The notes under the pieces: generated by a model
Database searches by the model: none
Told to the model about the DNA's origin: nothing
What the model saw: only the letters and a program-made list of their open reading frames with translations
Source of the DNA: a bacterium
GTDB taxonomy: Bacteria; 4484-113; JAFGCY01
NCBI GenBank assembly: GCA_020849855.1
Contig: JADZFO010000056.1
Span: 1-64,000, forward strand
Direction: 5' to 3'
Length of the DNA stretch: 64,000 bases
Position numbers and translations under genes: made by a program
Shown here: one piece after another, positions 1 through 9,061 of the stretch
How the letters are laid out: each line of letters begins with the position of its first letter
Numbering within the stretch: position 1 is the stretch's first letter

Positions 1-131
1 ATGAGAACAGGCAGGTAAACTGCTCCACGGACGTCTCCGATATGCGTTTGTGTGAGAACTCTCAGCATATCAATCAGGGGACGTCCACCCCTTCTGCTCT
101 CTCTCCACGCTGATTGGCGAAGAACCAAGAA

Positions 132-155
132 AAAGCGGGTCGGCGGACCCGCTTT
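132..155 (-). terminator. Rho-independent terminator downstream of the FapA gene
   Basis: A perfect 10-bp stem (AAAGCGGGTC / GACCCGCTTT) encloses a GGCG loop. Read on the minus strand the hairpin is followed by a T-run (TTTTTCTT), so it ends the minus-strand transcript of the FapA and methylase-like genes about 85 nt after the FapA stop. The plus-strand side has only three Ts. Confidence 0.7.
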
Positions 156-240
156 GCAACACCTGAAAGGAGTGTAATTTGCTTTGTCAGGCGGGTTTCC
201 CCGCTGATATTCATATCGGCCGCGCTGAGGCGGGATTGAG

Positions 241-1623
241 CTAAAAGGTGCCGGTTTTTACTTCGCCGGCCTGTTCAGAGAAGCTGACGAACTGCACCTG
301 GTCGGTGGTCTTGTACATGTATTTCCCGCGGAAGGTCAGCAGTACGCCGGGATAGACATGATCCGCGGCCTTGATCCGGGATTCGTGGTAGTCCGCGCAG
401 AGCCCGCGGGTGCTGTCCAGCTCATGATGCGCGGTCTGGATCTGCTGCTCGATCTGGGCCGAGGCCAGCTTCAGCTTGGACAGGGCGTCCTGCAGGCGCG
501 CATCCAGCAGGGCCGGATTTCCGCCGCAGCGACGCAGCAGGCCGTTAAGCGTGGTGTTGACCTGTTCACGCTTGGCCAGCAGTCCCTGCATGTCCTTTTC
601 CTGAGCCTCAAGGGCCGTCCTGGCGAAGGGGCTGACGCCCACGTTGAGTTTGGTCAGCGTGGCCATGGGGTTGCCGATGTTCGGCGCGGTGATGTGGCGG
701 TAGGCGCTGACCTCGCCGCCGACGATATTGCCCTTCTTGCCGGTCAGCTCAACGGACGCCCCGCAGATGACATGGCAGTGGCGGATGTAGTTCTCCACCC
801 GGAGGTCGCCCACGACGGTGACTTCAGCCTGGTCCAGCGCGCCGATCTGAGCATCGCCGCCGACGCGGATACGGCAGTTGCCGTGGCCGAAGACCAGGCC
901 GTGCACCAGCAGGTTGCCGCCGCATTCGATGGTGGCCTTTTCGATGTTGCCACCAATCTCTACATCACCCTGGGCCCGAACCTGGAAGCCGGGATGCACG
1001 CTGCCGCGGATCTTTACGTTGCCGATGAAGTCGATGTTGCCGACGGAGAAATCGACGTCCTCGCGGACTTCAATGCTCTCCATCACGGTGATCTTGCCGC
1101 CGACGATGCAGGCATGCCCGCTGACTTCGGCAATCACGCAGGTGCCGTCGTCGGAGATGCGCGCACCGCGCCCGGCGCTCAGCTTGACCGGCTTGCACTT
1201 GGGCGGGGCCAGTTCCTCCCCACGCACGCTCATGCCTTTCAGCTCTGCGTTGTTGCACTGGCGCGAAGCAAGCACATCGCCGGCCTTGAAGCTGTTGAAG
1301 GTGCCAAGGTTGCGGAAGTCGATATGCCCGCTCTCATCCTCGTGCAGTTCGCCACCGGCGTTGAAGCTGAGCACCAGCTCCTCATCCGAGGCTGCCTTGG
1401 GGGCCTTTCCGCGGGCGATGACATAGCGCTGGTTGGGCTGAGGCTTGGCGCAGATGGCCTGCAGCAGGTCGGTGTCGATGCCGTAGACTACGCCGGCCTG
1501 CGCCAGGACAGCCAGCATCTGCTCGTAGCTGAGCTCCTCGCCGGGAGCGCCGCGCAACATGAGCATGGCCTCCAGCCCGTCGCGGGAGACTTCAACCATG
1601 AAAATGTCTGCTGCTGTAGCCAT
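241..1623 (-). CDS. FapA/DUF342 family protein
   Basis: A 460-residue DUF342/FapA-type protein. The middle (about residues 150-320) is a run of short Gly-rich beta repeats with alternating hydrophobics, typical of the family's right-handed beta-helix. It is followed by a coiled coil at about 335-405 (many K/Q/E heptads) and the usual closing segment with a VYPGVLLTFRG motif. In some bacteria FapA-type proteins affect flagellar assembly or polar localisation, but no flagellar or chemotaxis gene is in this window, so the role here is open. It lies 25 nt behind the methylase-like gene on the same strand and probably shares its transcript. The start MATAADIF has only a weak ribosome site, in keeping with coupled translation. 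Family assignment is firm; function is not. Confidence 0.85.
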   Translation of the reverse strand: MATAADIFMVEVSRDGLEAMLMLRGAPGEELSYEQMLAVLAQAGVVYGIDTDLLQAICAKPQPNQRYVIARGKAPKAASDEELVLSFNAGGELHEDESGHIDFRNLGTFNSFKAGDVLASRQCNNAELKGMSVRGEELAPPKCKPVKLSAGRGARISDDGTCVIAEVSGHACIVGGKITVMESIEVREDVDFSVGNIDFIGNVKIRGSVHPGFQVRAQGDVEIGGNIEKATIECGGNLLVHGLVFGHGNCRIRVGGDAQIGALDQAEVTVVGDLRVENYIRHCHVICGASVELTGKKGNIVGGEVSAYRHITAPNIGNPMATLTKLNVGVSPFARTALEAQEKDMQGLLAKREQVNTTLNGLLRRCGGNPALLDARLQDALSKLKLASAQIEQQIQTAHHELDSTRGLCADYHESRIKAADHVYPGVLLTFRGKYMYKTTDQVQFVSFSEQAGEVKTGTF

Positions 1624-1648
1624 AACCGCTCTGCGCGGCCAGGCTCTT

Positions 1649-3616
1649 CTAGCTGATCAGGGTTGCCACAGCCATCGGCTCGACAGTCTTATACAGATCT
1701 CCCTTGCCAGTGCCGTCCCGCAGCGCGCTAGCCAGCGCAATACCGCTCTTTATATCGGCGATGTCGGCGCTGACTATAGGCTGCTCCTGACGCTGGCCCG
1801 CAGGCAGGGACTCCATGACGAGGGCCACCACGTTGTGGCGGCCTTCCAGCTGCGGCAGGCGCAGGAAGTGGGTCACCGCACGGCCCTGCAGGAACTCGCC
1901 CAGCAGCGCGCGCTCCTTGAGCAGTACCAGCAGCTCATAAAGCACGAACACGGCGCAGCGACCGCCCTGGTTCAGCAGGTGCAGGGAGAGCTCCAGATAG
2001 TTGGCCGCAAGGTTCGGGTCGCCTTCAAAGGTGAAGTTACCGATCACCAGGTCAAAGCGCTGCGGGATCTCATTCTCGTCATTGGCATCGAGGCCGAAAA
2101 CTTCCGGCAGCTCCGACAGGAAGTCGTTGCTGTAGATGTAGACGTTCTCAAAGCCGGAGAGGCGGGTAATGATGCGCCCGGCGCGTGCCAGCACCTTGTT
2201 GTGCTCGATGGCGGTGTACTTCTCGCTGAGATAGAACTCGATCAGGTCCTTCTGGGTGATCAGGAAGCGGTCGCGGGCCCGGTCGATGAACTGCTTGTCG
2301 AGGCCCGAGAGGATGAAGCGGGTGCCGTCCGGCTGGACCAGCTCGACCCGGCGGTCGTCCTCGGTCAGAGCCCAGGCGCTGCCTTCCAGCTTCTCGTACA
2401 GGTAGTTGAACAGCTCAACGGAGAGGTTGCCCTCAAAGCAGGAGGGGTGAAGCAGCGACTGCTGGATGGAAGGCTTGACGATCTCAATCAGGGCGCGGTA
2501 CAGCTCGTTGGGGATCACCGCGCGCTCAGTGGTGTAGGGCGCGTACTTGAGGCGCAGCACGTCCTGCATCTTGCGGGCGCTCAGCGGGGCATTGGCCACA
2601 GCCGCGGCTGAGACGCTGGTGTTGACGGTCTCCAGCTCCATGAGCTGGTTGATGAACTTCTGCATTTCCTGGCGCTCGGCCGGTTCAAGGCCGCGCTCCT
2701 TGGGCGCAGGCTCCACGCGGTGGAAGCTCATCACGCCGTAGTCGTCCACGCCGGCGGCCGAAAGGACCTGACTGAGCTTGGCGGCGAAGTCTTCCTGCTT
2801 GGGCTGCAGGTCTTCGCGCTGCTCCAGGATCTCCTGGGCCTGCTTGACCTGGGCCTTGCGCAGGCGGCTCTTAACCAGGCGCTCGTCCTCACCGCCGCCT
2901 TCATCGCCGCGGGTCGAGATCAGAGCCTCCTGGAAGCCGCTTTCAAGCACCAGCTCGACATCCTTGGTCTTGCGCTTGGGCACCGTGGCCGCTGCGCTGG
3001 CCTGAGTCTGCTTCTTGTCAGCCTGCTCCTTGAGCAGCCAGAGCTTGCGCTCGCTGACAAAGCGGCGGTCTATGGCCGGCTGCAGAATGGCGATATCGGG
3101 GCTGATCTGCATGCGCTCGCAGATGTGCTTGAGCAGGTCCTTTTCAGAGAGGCCGCCGGGATACTGCTTGAGAACCTCAACCGCCTCTTCGTTCACAAGG
3201 TGCCATTCGGCCAGACCCCAGCGGCTGCCGAGCTTCTGCAGGCCCTCGGCCCGCTCCAGCTCCAGCACGACAACGGCCACCTTCCAGCCAAGCTTCTGGG
3301 CCACCTTGCTCTTCACATCGCGCTCATAAAGGAACTGGCGCTGCTCGCGGAAGACTTCCGGCAAGGCCTTGTACTCGGGCATGGCTTCGAGCTCAATCTC
3401 CCAGAGCTCGCCATTCTGGCGGAAATAGGACTGCGCCTTGAGCACCGGCAGGGCGTAGCGCTGCTGGGCGTCCTCCTCAGAGCGGATGGACTTCAAATGG
3501 CTGCGCAGTTCAGCGCCAACCTCGGCCAGGCTGACTGGTGTCTGCTCAAGCACACTGCGCTTGAACACGAACTGTCGAATGATGTCGACGTTGCTTAACG
3601 GCTGCTTACTGACCAT
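1649..3616 (-). CDS. N6-adenine-methylase-like protein with helical/winged-helix N-terminus
   Basis: 655 residues. The C-terminal 300 residues have the layout of a Rossmann-fold N-6 DNA methylase: HPSCFEGNLSVEL occupies the SAM-binding motif I position (usual DPxxGSG), and DLVIGNFTFEG occupies the catalytic (N/D)PPY position. Both are strongly altered, so methyl transfer is doubtful. The N-terminal half has two stretches resembling winged-helix domains (residues ~10-80 and ~125-190) and a charged region rich in K/E/Q (~190-270). The start is supported by AAGGA five bases before ATG. No restriction or specificity subunit is adjacent; FapA follows 25 nt downstream. A nucleic-acid-binding regulatory role or a degenerate methylase are both possible. 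It might also be a modified defence methylase, but the context offers no support. Confidence 0.6.
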   Translation of the reverse strand: MVSKQPLSNVDIIRQFVFKRSVLEQTPVSLAEVGAELRSHLKSIRSEEDAQQRYALPVLKAQSYFRQNGELWEIELEAMPEYKALPEVFREQRQFLYERDVKSKVAQKLGWKVAVVVLELERAEGLQKLGSRWGLAEWHLVNEEAVEVLKQYPGGLSEKDLLKHICERMQISPDIAILQPAIDRRFVSERKLWLLKEQADKKQTQASAAATVPKRKTKDVELVLESGFQEALISTRGDEGGGEDERLVKSRLRKAQVKQAQEILEQREDLQPKQEDFAAKLSQVLSAAGVDDYGVMSFHRVEPAPKERGLEPAERQEMQKFINQLMELETVNTSVSAAAVANAPLSARKMQDVLRLKYAPYTTERAVIPNELYRALIEIVKPSIQQSLLHPSCFEGNLSVELFNYLYEKLEGSAWALTEDDRRVELVQPDGTRFILSGLDKQFIDRARDRFLITQKDLIEFYLSEKYTAIEHNKVLARAGRIITRLSGFENVYIYSNDFLSELPEVFGLDANDENEIPQRFDLVIGNFTFEGDPNLAANYLELSLHLLNQGGRCAVFVLYELLVLLKERALLGEFLQGRAVTHFLRLPQLEGRHNVVALVMESLPAGQRQEQPIVSADIADIKSGIALASALRDGTGKGDLYKTVEPMAVATLIS

Positions 3617-3670
3617 CTTTTTCCTTCTTTAAGCGACACAAAGCAGCCCGCGGGGCGGGCAGGAAAGGAT

Positions 3671-3676
3671 ATTATA
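3671..3676 (-). promoter_or_regulatory. -10 box of the methylase-like/FapA operon
   Basis: A perfect TATAAT on the minus strand, about 55 nt before the start codon at 3616. No convincing -35 is visible at 16-18 bp spacing; the closest hexamer, TTGTAT, is 20 bp away. The short leader holds a small GC hairpin (GCCCGC/GCGGGC) and an AAGGA ribosome site. Confidence 0.5.
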
Positions 3677-3764
3677 AAGTATCCCGGGGGTAGAGTATAC
3701 AAATCCGGCGCAGCAGCGGCTGGCCAAAGCAGCCTAAGCCGGTAGCCCGGGCCGCCCGTGTCGG

Positions 3765-3770
3765 TATAAT
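3765..3770 (+). promoter_or_regulatory. -10 box of tRNA-Ala
   Basis: A perfect TATAAT ends nine bases before the first base of the mature tRNA. With the usual 6-8 nt from -10 to start, transcription would begin within about three bases of the mature 5' end. No recognisable -35 is seen. Confidence 0.6.
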
Positions 3771-3779
3771 ACGGCGTCT

Positions 3780-3855
3780 GGGGGCGTAGCTCAGCTGGTA
3801 GAGCAACTGGTTTGCATCCAGTAGGCCGGCGGTTCGAGTCCGCTCGCCTCCACCA
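3780..3855 (+). tRNA. tRNA-Ala (TGC anticodon), CCA encoded
   Basis: Cloverleaf folds fully: 7-bp acceptor stem GGGGGCG/CGCCTCC with one G-U, anticodon stem ACTGG/CCAGT with loop TTTGCAT giving anticodon TGC (alanine), T-arm GGCGG/CCGCT with loop TTCGAGT, discriminator A and encoded CCA. Length is 76 nt. It stands alone between divergent and downstream protein genes. Confidence 0.97.
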
Positions 3856-3898
3856 TAGGACCGGGCAGCCTCTGCTGCCCTCTGCAATGTGAGGACAC

Positions 3899-4177
3899 AT
3901 GTCAAGCTCTAACCTGACGGCAAGAATGTATGTGGACCAGGGACGAGCCGCCCTGCAGCAGGAGAAATTCGACGCAGCCGCAGACCATTTCCGTCTGGCG
4001 GTGGAAGCCGACCCGCTATTCGAGGAAGCGCACCGTTTTCTGGCCGAAGCCTATGAGAAGCTGGGCTATGCCCACAGAGCGCGCAAGGCCTGGGAAGGTT
4101 TGCTGAGGATAACCAAGGATCCCCAGAAGCAGGAAGAAATCCGCGAGAAGATCACCGGCTTCTCGGCCCAGCGCTAG
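3899..4177 (+). CDS. small TPR-repeat protein
   Basis: 92 residues forming about two tetratricopeptide repeats (residues 8-75). The pattern is clear in AALQQEKFDAAADHFRLAVE and in FLAEAYEKLGYAHRARKAW, with the W/L/G/Y/A/F/A/P positions of TPR helices A and B. There is no signal peptide or membrane segment, so it is probably a cytoplasmic scaffold. The gene starts 43 nt after tRNA-Ala and may partly be read from that promoter; GTGAGG just upstream is a possible ribosome site. It precedes the RDD membrane protein gene by 61 nt. The partner is unknown. Confidence 0.8.
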   Translation: MSSSNLTARMYVDQGRAALQQEKFDAAADHFRLAVEADPLFEEAHRFLAEAYEKLGYAHRARKAWEGLLRITKDPQKQEEIREKITGFSAQR

Positions 4178-4238
4178 ACGGTCGGGGGATGGCCCGCATG
4201 AGCGGGGGTAAAACTCAATCCTGAAGGATCAGCCGTTA

Positions 4239-5447
4239 ATGGATGAGAACCTCGACAAAAACACGAAACCGGGCCAGGAGCCGCCAGCCGGCGAGGGCTC
4301 CGGTGGCGTCAGCGAGCTTTGGCGCCTGCTGAACGAGCCGGGCCACATGGCCGAGTCTGACGTCGAAAACGCTGAGGATGTGGACAGCCAGATCCGGGAA
4401 CAGCGGGCCAGCGAAGCGGCCGAGATCAAGGAGCTGGAGCGCCGCTCCCTGGAGGCCAGCCAGCGCAAGGCGGACCAGGCGGCGGCGCGTGAAGCCGAGA
4501 AACCGGCTGAAGCTGCTCCGGCCCGCGCCGACGAGCACTGGAGCCAGATCCGCCGGATTCTGGAAACCCCGGACGAGGTCGATGAGAGCTTTGACATGAG
4601 CCGCCAGTCCAGGGTGAGCGCGGGCGAGGATGATGCCGATCCGGCGATCCTGGCCTTTATGCGCGAGGAAACCCTGGTCATTCGCTGCCGCAAACATCCC
4701 ACAGTGGACGCCAAGGCCCAGTGCCCGGAGTGCCAGGCCTATTACTGCGGCGAGTGCCTGGTGGTGCGCAAGGGCCGCCTGCTGTGCCGCGACTGTGCCG
4801 ACACGATTTTTGTGCCCACAGAAGAGGAAGTGCTGTCCGCCGCCGAGCGCGGCGGCGAACTGCCGGAAGAGCAGGTTATGCCGACCCAGGCGCCGGAGTT
4901 CCAGATAGGTTCGGAGCTCTTCGGGCGCGAAGGCGCGCCAACCAACCCGCTTAAGCAGCTCCTCGCCCTGCTGGTGGACCTGGCGATCAGTCGTGGCCTG
5001 CTTTTCGTCATCCTGTGGCTGCTCGCCAAGTTTGACGCCCTCCCCAGCCAGCTCTTCGCGGTCTTTGGGCCGGAGGCGGAGCCGATGAGCATCGGCCTGT
5101 GGTTCAAGACCTTTATCCTGGGCTTGCCGCCGGTGCCCTGGCTGGTGCTCTTCTTCTTCACCGACTTCGTCTATTACTTCATCAGCCTGGGCTTCACCAA
5201 CCGCTCGCCGGGCATGAGCGCCATGGGCTGCCGCATCTCAACTGTCTGGGGCGACTTCGTGTCTTTCGGGGCCGTGGCCACCCGCACGCTGATCTTCCTG
5301 ATCACTCTGGGGGTGCCTGGAATCATCATGGCCTTCTTTATCCCGCACTTCAGGGGCCTGCATGACATCCTCGCCGGGACCATTGTGATCAACTATGCGG
5401 GCGTGAAGCGCGTTGACGCTTACGAGACCATTCAAATCAAGCTATAA
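4239..5447 (+). CDS. RDD-family membrane protein with N-terminal B-box-like zinc finger
   Basis: 402 residues in three parts. Residues 1-140 are acidic, charged and low complexity. Residues 150-186 hold a B-box/RING-like metal cluster with C150, H153, C162, C165, C170, C173, C183 and C186 (CPECQAYYCGEC core). From about 236 to the end is an RDD domain with several hydrophobic membrane spans and the conserved SPGMSAMGCRIS region. RDD proteins are integral inner-membrane proteins of poorly known function, sometimes linked to ion transport. The zinc finger should lie in the cytoplasm and may recruit partners. AAGGA lies 10 nt before the start. The stop codon overlaps a TATAAT that probably drives the next gene. 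Confidence 0.8.
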   Translation: MDENLDKNTKPGQEPPAGEGSGGVSELWRLLNEPGHMAESDVENAEDVDSQIREQRASEAAEIKELERRSLEASQRKADQAAAREAEKPAEAAPARADEHWSQIRRILETPDEVDESFDMSRQSRVSAGEDDADPAILAFMREETLVIRCRKHPTVDAKAQCPECQAYYCGECLVVRKGRLLCRDCADTIFVPTEEEVLSAAERGGELPEEQVMPTQAPEFQIGSELFGREGAPTNPLKQLLALLVDLAISRGLLFVILWLLAKFDALPSQLFAVFGPEAEPMSIGLWFKTFILGLPPVPWLVLFFFTDFVYYFISLGFTNRSPGMSAMGCRISTVWGDFVSFGAVATRTLIFLITLGVPGIIMAFFIPHFRGLHDILAGTIVINYAGVKRVDAYETIQIKL

Positions 5448-5448
5448 T
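5443..5448 (+). promoter_or_regulatory. -10 box for the YIP1-like gene
   Basis: TATAAT overlaps the TAA stop of the RDD gene and lies 29 nt before the next start codon, leaving a short leader that carries AGGGGA as ribosome site. The -35 at 17-bp spacing (TTACGA) is a poor match. Confidence 0.45.
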
Positions 5449-5477
5449 TGAGTTTCATCCGACGTTAGGGGAACTGC

Positions 5478-6332
5478 ATGCCGTTCACAATCGCGCTCTT
5501 GTTGCAGGCGGACGATCCCGGCAATCGCAACCTGCTGATCCTGGGGATCGCAATCGTGGGCTGCCTCTTGGTGCTGGGCCTGCGCTTTTTCCGCGCGCTC
5601 TTCGAAGTGATCACAGCGCCGCAGGCCAGCCTGGGACACCACGGCCGCAACGATGGCTTCATGCACTCGCTGATGATCGTCCTGCTGGGCGGACTGATCG
5701 GCACGCTGGCGATCTTCCTGCAGATGGATAAGGTCAAGAGCGGGCTGGGCGCATTCGCCCAGGCGGTCTCCGACATGGTCGCGAACGGCGCTTCGAACAA
5801 GAACTATGCGGATGTGCTTGGCGCGACGGCCATGACCACGGTCAACCAGAACGTCGACAACTACATCCTAAACAACCTGGTCCTGCTGCCCCTGTACTTC
5901 GTCGCGGTCTGGGTGATCGTCAGCCTGCTGGCCTTCGCTTTTTCCAAGATGCTGGGCGGCCAGGCCACACTGCCGGGTATGGCCGGCGCACTGGCCTACA
6001 GCTATTTCTTCGGCGCGATCTCGGCCGGCCTGTCCATCACCTCGACGATCAACTCCCTGCCGATGATGGCTGGCAGCACTACGGCTCCGGCGGGGGGAAT
6101 GGAGATACTGGCCATAATCGGCCTTGTATTGAACCTCTACGCGCTGGTGCTTTTCCTGATGGGCATCAGCCAGGGCGGCGACCTGACCGTCGGCGCTACT
6201 GTGGGCGTGCTGGTCTTCATGCTCATCATCCTGGGCGGCGGACAGTACTTTGGCGTCTTCAAGGCCAAGCAGGCCTTTGACGGCTGGGTCAGCACGCTGC
6301 AAAGCACAAACCCGGCGACCGGCCTGAAGTAA
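5478..6332 (+). CDS. YIP1-like multi-pass membrane protein
   Basis: 284 residues with about six hydrophobic spans (near residues 18-38, 62-82, 131-157, 170-190, 212-233 and 238-258). The order of spans and the loop rich in small residues resemble bacterial YIP1-domain proteins, whose role is not established. The protein has no periplasmic enzyme domain. AGGGGA sits before the ATG. It follows the RDD gene by 30 nt and precedes the TolC gene by 86 nt on the same strand. The family call rests on topology rather than a diagnostic motif, so it is tentative. Confidence 0.55.
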   Translation: MPFTIALLLQADDPGNRNLLILGIAIVGCLLVLGLRFFRALFEVITAPQASLGHHGRNDGFMHSLMIVLLGGLIGTLAIFLQMDKVKSGLGAFAQAVSDMVANGASNKNYADVLGATAMTTVNQNVDNYILNNLVLLPLYFVAVWVIVSLLAFAFSKMLGGQATLPGMAGALAYSYFFGAISAGLSITSTINSLPMMAGSTTAPAGGMEILAIIGLVLNLYALVLFLMGISQGGDLTVGATVGVLVFMLIILGGGQYFGVFKAKQAFDGWVSTLQSTNPATGLK

Positions 6333-6371
6333 GTAGCCGCTGCATAAGCGCTAAGCCCGCCTGGCGTGGTC

Positions 6372-6377
6372 TATACT
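6372..6377 (+). promoter_or_regulatory. possible -10 box for the TolC/ABC pair
   Basis: TATACT lies 41 nt before the GTG start of the TolC gene, followed by a purine-rich leader with AGGAGG. No -35 match is visible. Confidence 0.35.
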
Positions 6378-6418
6378 CTGTCCGGCCTGTAAGGCCAAGA
6401 GGAAGAGGAGGAGGCGAG

Positions 6419-8224
6419 GTGAGCCGGCACATGCCAGAACACCCCTGCCGCATGGACGCGCACGGCGTCTGCGGCGACAAGACTGCTCGAAAGTTCCACG
6501 GCTTTCCAGCCCTGCTGCTGGTCGCCGTCGGTGTGATGTTCCTTTCCGCCCCTGTGAGCGCGGAGGACGAGCCCATCAGCGAGGAAGCCGCGGTCAGCAT
6601 TGAGGCGGACGTGCTTGTCGATGAAGCAGAACAGGCCGAATCGGCAGATGAGCCCCTCGACGAGCTGCCAGGCATTATCATCGAGGCCGCCGACCCCAGC
6701 GAGCGCAGCGAGCCGACCCTGATGGCCGTACTGGCTCAGGGCAGCCCGGATAACGGCCGTGCGACACTGGAAACGCACGTCGACCCGCAGACCGGAGAGC
6801 ACCCGGTCTACAAGCTACGGCCGGTACCCTTCAACGATGGCAGCACCCAGGTGGTGACGCTGGACGACCTGCTCTACCTCGCGCTGGAGAACAACAGCGC
6901 GCTGCAGCAGCAGGGCTACAGCATCGAGAAGGGCCACTACAGCGTCGACCAGACCTACTATGCCTATGACCCGACCCTGGCGGCAGGGCTGAACTACAGC
7001 CGCCGCGCCGGCGGCTCACGCGAGGTCGATGACGGCCAGGGCGGCACGGTGCTGATCAGCGGCACGACCTCCAACAGCGTGGCTGCGAGCTTCGACTACA
7101 CCCTGCCGCGGGAGAATGGAGACCGCTTCAGCCTGGGCTACAGCCTGACCGGCAGCCGCCAGAGCGGAGGCAGCCTGAGCGGACGCCAGGAAAACTTCTC
7201 CAGCGGCATCACCCTGGGCTTTACCCGCCCGCTGGGCCGCGGAGCTGGCAAGCATCTGGGCCGCATCCCGCGCTACATCGCTTCAAATAACCTGCAGCTG
7301 AGTTATCAACAGCTGGACGACCAGACCCGCAGCCTGAAGCGCAATATCCTTGACACCTACTACCAGGCCGTTACCGCCCGCCAGGCGATTGATGTGCGCC
7401 AGCGCAACATCGAGACAGCTCTGCGCCAGCTGGAGCGCGCCGTCGAGCGTTATAAGGTCGGACTGGGCATCCAGGCCGATGTGCTGCAGGCTGAGAACAA
7501 CGTCCTCAACCAGCGTACCAACCTGCTCAACTCAGTGAAGTCCTATCAGGACCTGCTGGACACGCTGACCACCCTGGTCGGCCTGCCACAGGAGTATGAG
7601 CTGGCGCTTGACACGGGCGAGGCGCTGCTGGACCGCAGCGCAGTGCTGCCTGAGGACCTCTGGGCCCTCGTGCTCAGCAACAGCTTTGAGCTTAAGAGCC
7701 TCAACACCCAGCTGGCCAACCTGCGCCTGCAGCGCGAGCAGCTGGAGGACCAGGTCAAGCCGCAGATCGGGCTTAACGTCAGTTATGGCCGCAGCGGTGA
7801 TGAGGAAAGCTTCGGCTCGGCGGTCTCAAGCCTGAGCAACGACAGCATTCAGCTGGGCCTGAACTGGCAGGCTACCAAGGGCGAACGTTCGGCCAAGGCC
7901 AGCATCGCCCAGAACCAGCTTGACCTGGCCAGTCTTGAGCTGGAGATGCAGCAGACCGAGCTGGAGCTGAAGGGCCGCGTGCGTGAACGCCAGCGCGACC
8001 TTGAAACCAAGGCCGACCAGATTGGCTTGGCGGAGAGCAACCTGGCCGTGACCCAGCAGGCTTACGAGATCGCCGTCGAGCGGAACAATGTCGGCCTGGC
8101 CACCACGCTTGAGGTTATCGAGGCCCAGGAAGACGTTCTGGCGGCCGAGCTGGCTGTACTGAACGCCCGCGTGGCCTATCACCAGACCTACCGCGAGCTG
8201 CTGCTGCTGGCCGGTGTGATCTAG
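6419..8224 (+). CDS. TolC-family outer-membrane efflux channel
   Basis: 601 residues. A Sec signal peptide ends near residue 50 (hydrophobic FPALLLVAVGVMFLSAPVSA). An acidic linker (50-150) is followed by the two TolC-type repeats of long alpha-helices and beta-strands, with the LALENN segment at the start of the first repeat and NVGLATTLEVIEAQEDV near the end. Such proteins trimerise to form the outer-membrane exit duct of tripartite exporters. The GTG start at 6419 is preferred because AGGAGG lies about 6 nt upstream; an in-frame ATG 12 nt later would be too far from it. The ABC ATPase gene follows 18 nt downstream, so the two likely work in one export system. No membrane-fusion protein or permease is nearby. 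Confidence 0.9.
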   Translation: MSRHMPEHPCRMDAHGVCGDKTARKFHGFPALLLVAVGVMFLSAPVSAEDEPISEEAAVSIEADVLVDEAEQAESADEPLDELPGIIIEAADPSERSEPTLMAVLAQGSPDNGRATLETHVDPQTGEHPVYKLRPVPFNDGSTQVVTLDDLLYLALENNSALQQQGYSIEKGHYSVDQTYYAYDPTLAAGLNYSRRAGGSREVDDGQGGTVLISGTTSNSVAASFDYTLPRENGDRFSLGYSLTGSRQSGGSLSGRQENFSSGITLGFTRPLGRGAGKHLGRIPRYIASNNLQLSYQQLDDQTRSLKRNILDTYYQAVTARQAIDVRQRNIETALRQLERAVERYKVGLGIQADVLQAENNVLNQRTNLLNSVKSYQDLLDTLTTLVGLPQEYELALDTGEALLDRSAVLPEDLWALVLSNSFELKSLNTQLANLRLQREQLEDQVKPQIGLNVSYGRSGDEESFGSAVSSLSNDSIQLGLNWQATKGERSAKASIAQNQLDLASLELEMQQTELELKGRVRERQRDLETKADQIGLAESNLAVTQQAYEIAVERNNVGLATTLEVIEAQEDVLAAELAVLNARVAYHQTYRELLLLAGVI

Positions 8225-8242
8225 CCCTCAGGAGAGCATGGA

Positions 8243-8998
8243 TTGAAAACGATCATCGAGTTCAGGGACATCACCAAGGTCTACAAGATGGGCGAGCACG
8301 AGGTGCGCGCCCTTAACGGCGTAAGCTTCAGCATCTTGGAAGGCGACATGGTGGCCATCATGGGCAGCTCGGGCTCCGGCAAGAGCACCGCGATGAACAT
8401 CATGGGCTGCCTGGACCGCCCGACCAGCGGCGGCTATTTCCTGGACGGCAAGGATGTCTCGCGCCTCTCGGACGCCGAGCTGGCGCGGATCCGCAACAAG
8501 CGCATCGGCTTTGTCTTTCAGAGCTTCAACCTCCTGCCGCGCACCAGCGCGCTGGAGAATGTGGAGCTGCCGATGGTCTACAGCGGGCATATCCCCAACC
8601 GCCGCCAGCGGGCGACCAGCGCCCTGACCAAGGTGGGCCTTGGCGAGCGCGTCAGCCACAAGCCCAATGAGCTTTCGGGCGGCCAGCAGCAGCGCGTGGC
8701 GATTGCCCGCGCCCTGGTGAACGAACCCAGCATCATCCTGGCGGACGAGCCGACCGGAAACCTCGACAGCCGCTCCAGCGAAGAGATCATGGGGATCTTT
8801 CAGGAGCTGAACGATGGCGGTATCACCCTGGTGATCGTGACCCACGAAGAAGACATCGCCCAGCACTGCAAGCGCATCGTGCGCTTCCGCGACGGTCTGA
8901 TCATGGCAGACGAGAAAGTACAGAACCGCGTGCTGGCCAGTGCCCGTGTCGCCTCGGCCAAGCCTCAGCCGGTACCTGCCAGCGCCGCGTCGAACTAA
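8243..8998 (+). CDS. MacB/LolD-type ABC transporter ATP-binding protein
   Basis: 251 residues with a complete ABC ATPase set: Walker [10 protein letters not shown] (41-49), Q-loop near Q93, signature LSGGQQQ (144-150), Walker B IILADEP (164-170) and switch His201. The sequence pattern ([22 protein letters not shown]) is that of the MacB/LolD/FtsE group, which power MacB-like mechanotransmission rather than classic import. The start is TTG at 8243 with AGGAGA 7 nt upstream; the nearby ATG at 8238 is out of frame and stops after two codons. It is the last gene before a strong terminator, so the cognate MacB-type permease must be encoded elsewhere. The last 30 residues are a low-complexity tail. 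Confidence 0.93.
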   Translation: MKTIIEFRDITKVYKMGEHEVRALNGVSFSILEGDMVAIMGSSGSGKSTAMNIMGCLDRPTSGGYFLDGKDVSRLSDAELARIRNKRIGFVFQSFNLLPRTSALENVELPMVYSGHIPNRRQRATSALTKVGLGERVSHKPNELSGGQQQRVAIARALVNEPSIILADEPTGNLDSRSSEEIMGIFQELNDGGITLVIVTHEEDIAQHCKRIVRFRDGLIMADEKVQNRVLASARVASAKPQPVPASAASN

Positions 8999-9061
8999 AC
9001 AGGGCACCGCCGGACGCAGAATGTTCTGCCGCCGACGCCAGTCTGGTCCAAACAGCAAAAG

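Noticed and set aside
241..1623. Flagellar locus
   Set aside because: FapA/DUF342 proteins occur without flagella, and no flagellar or chemotaxis gene is nearby.
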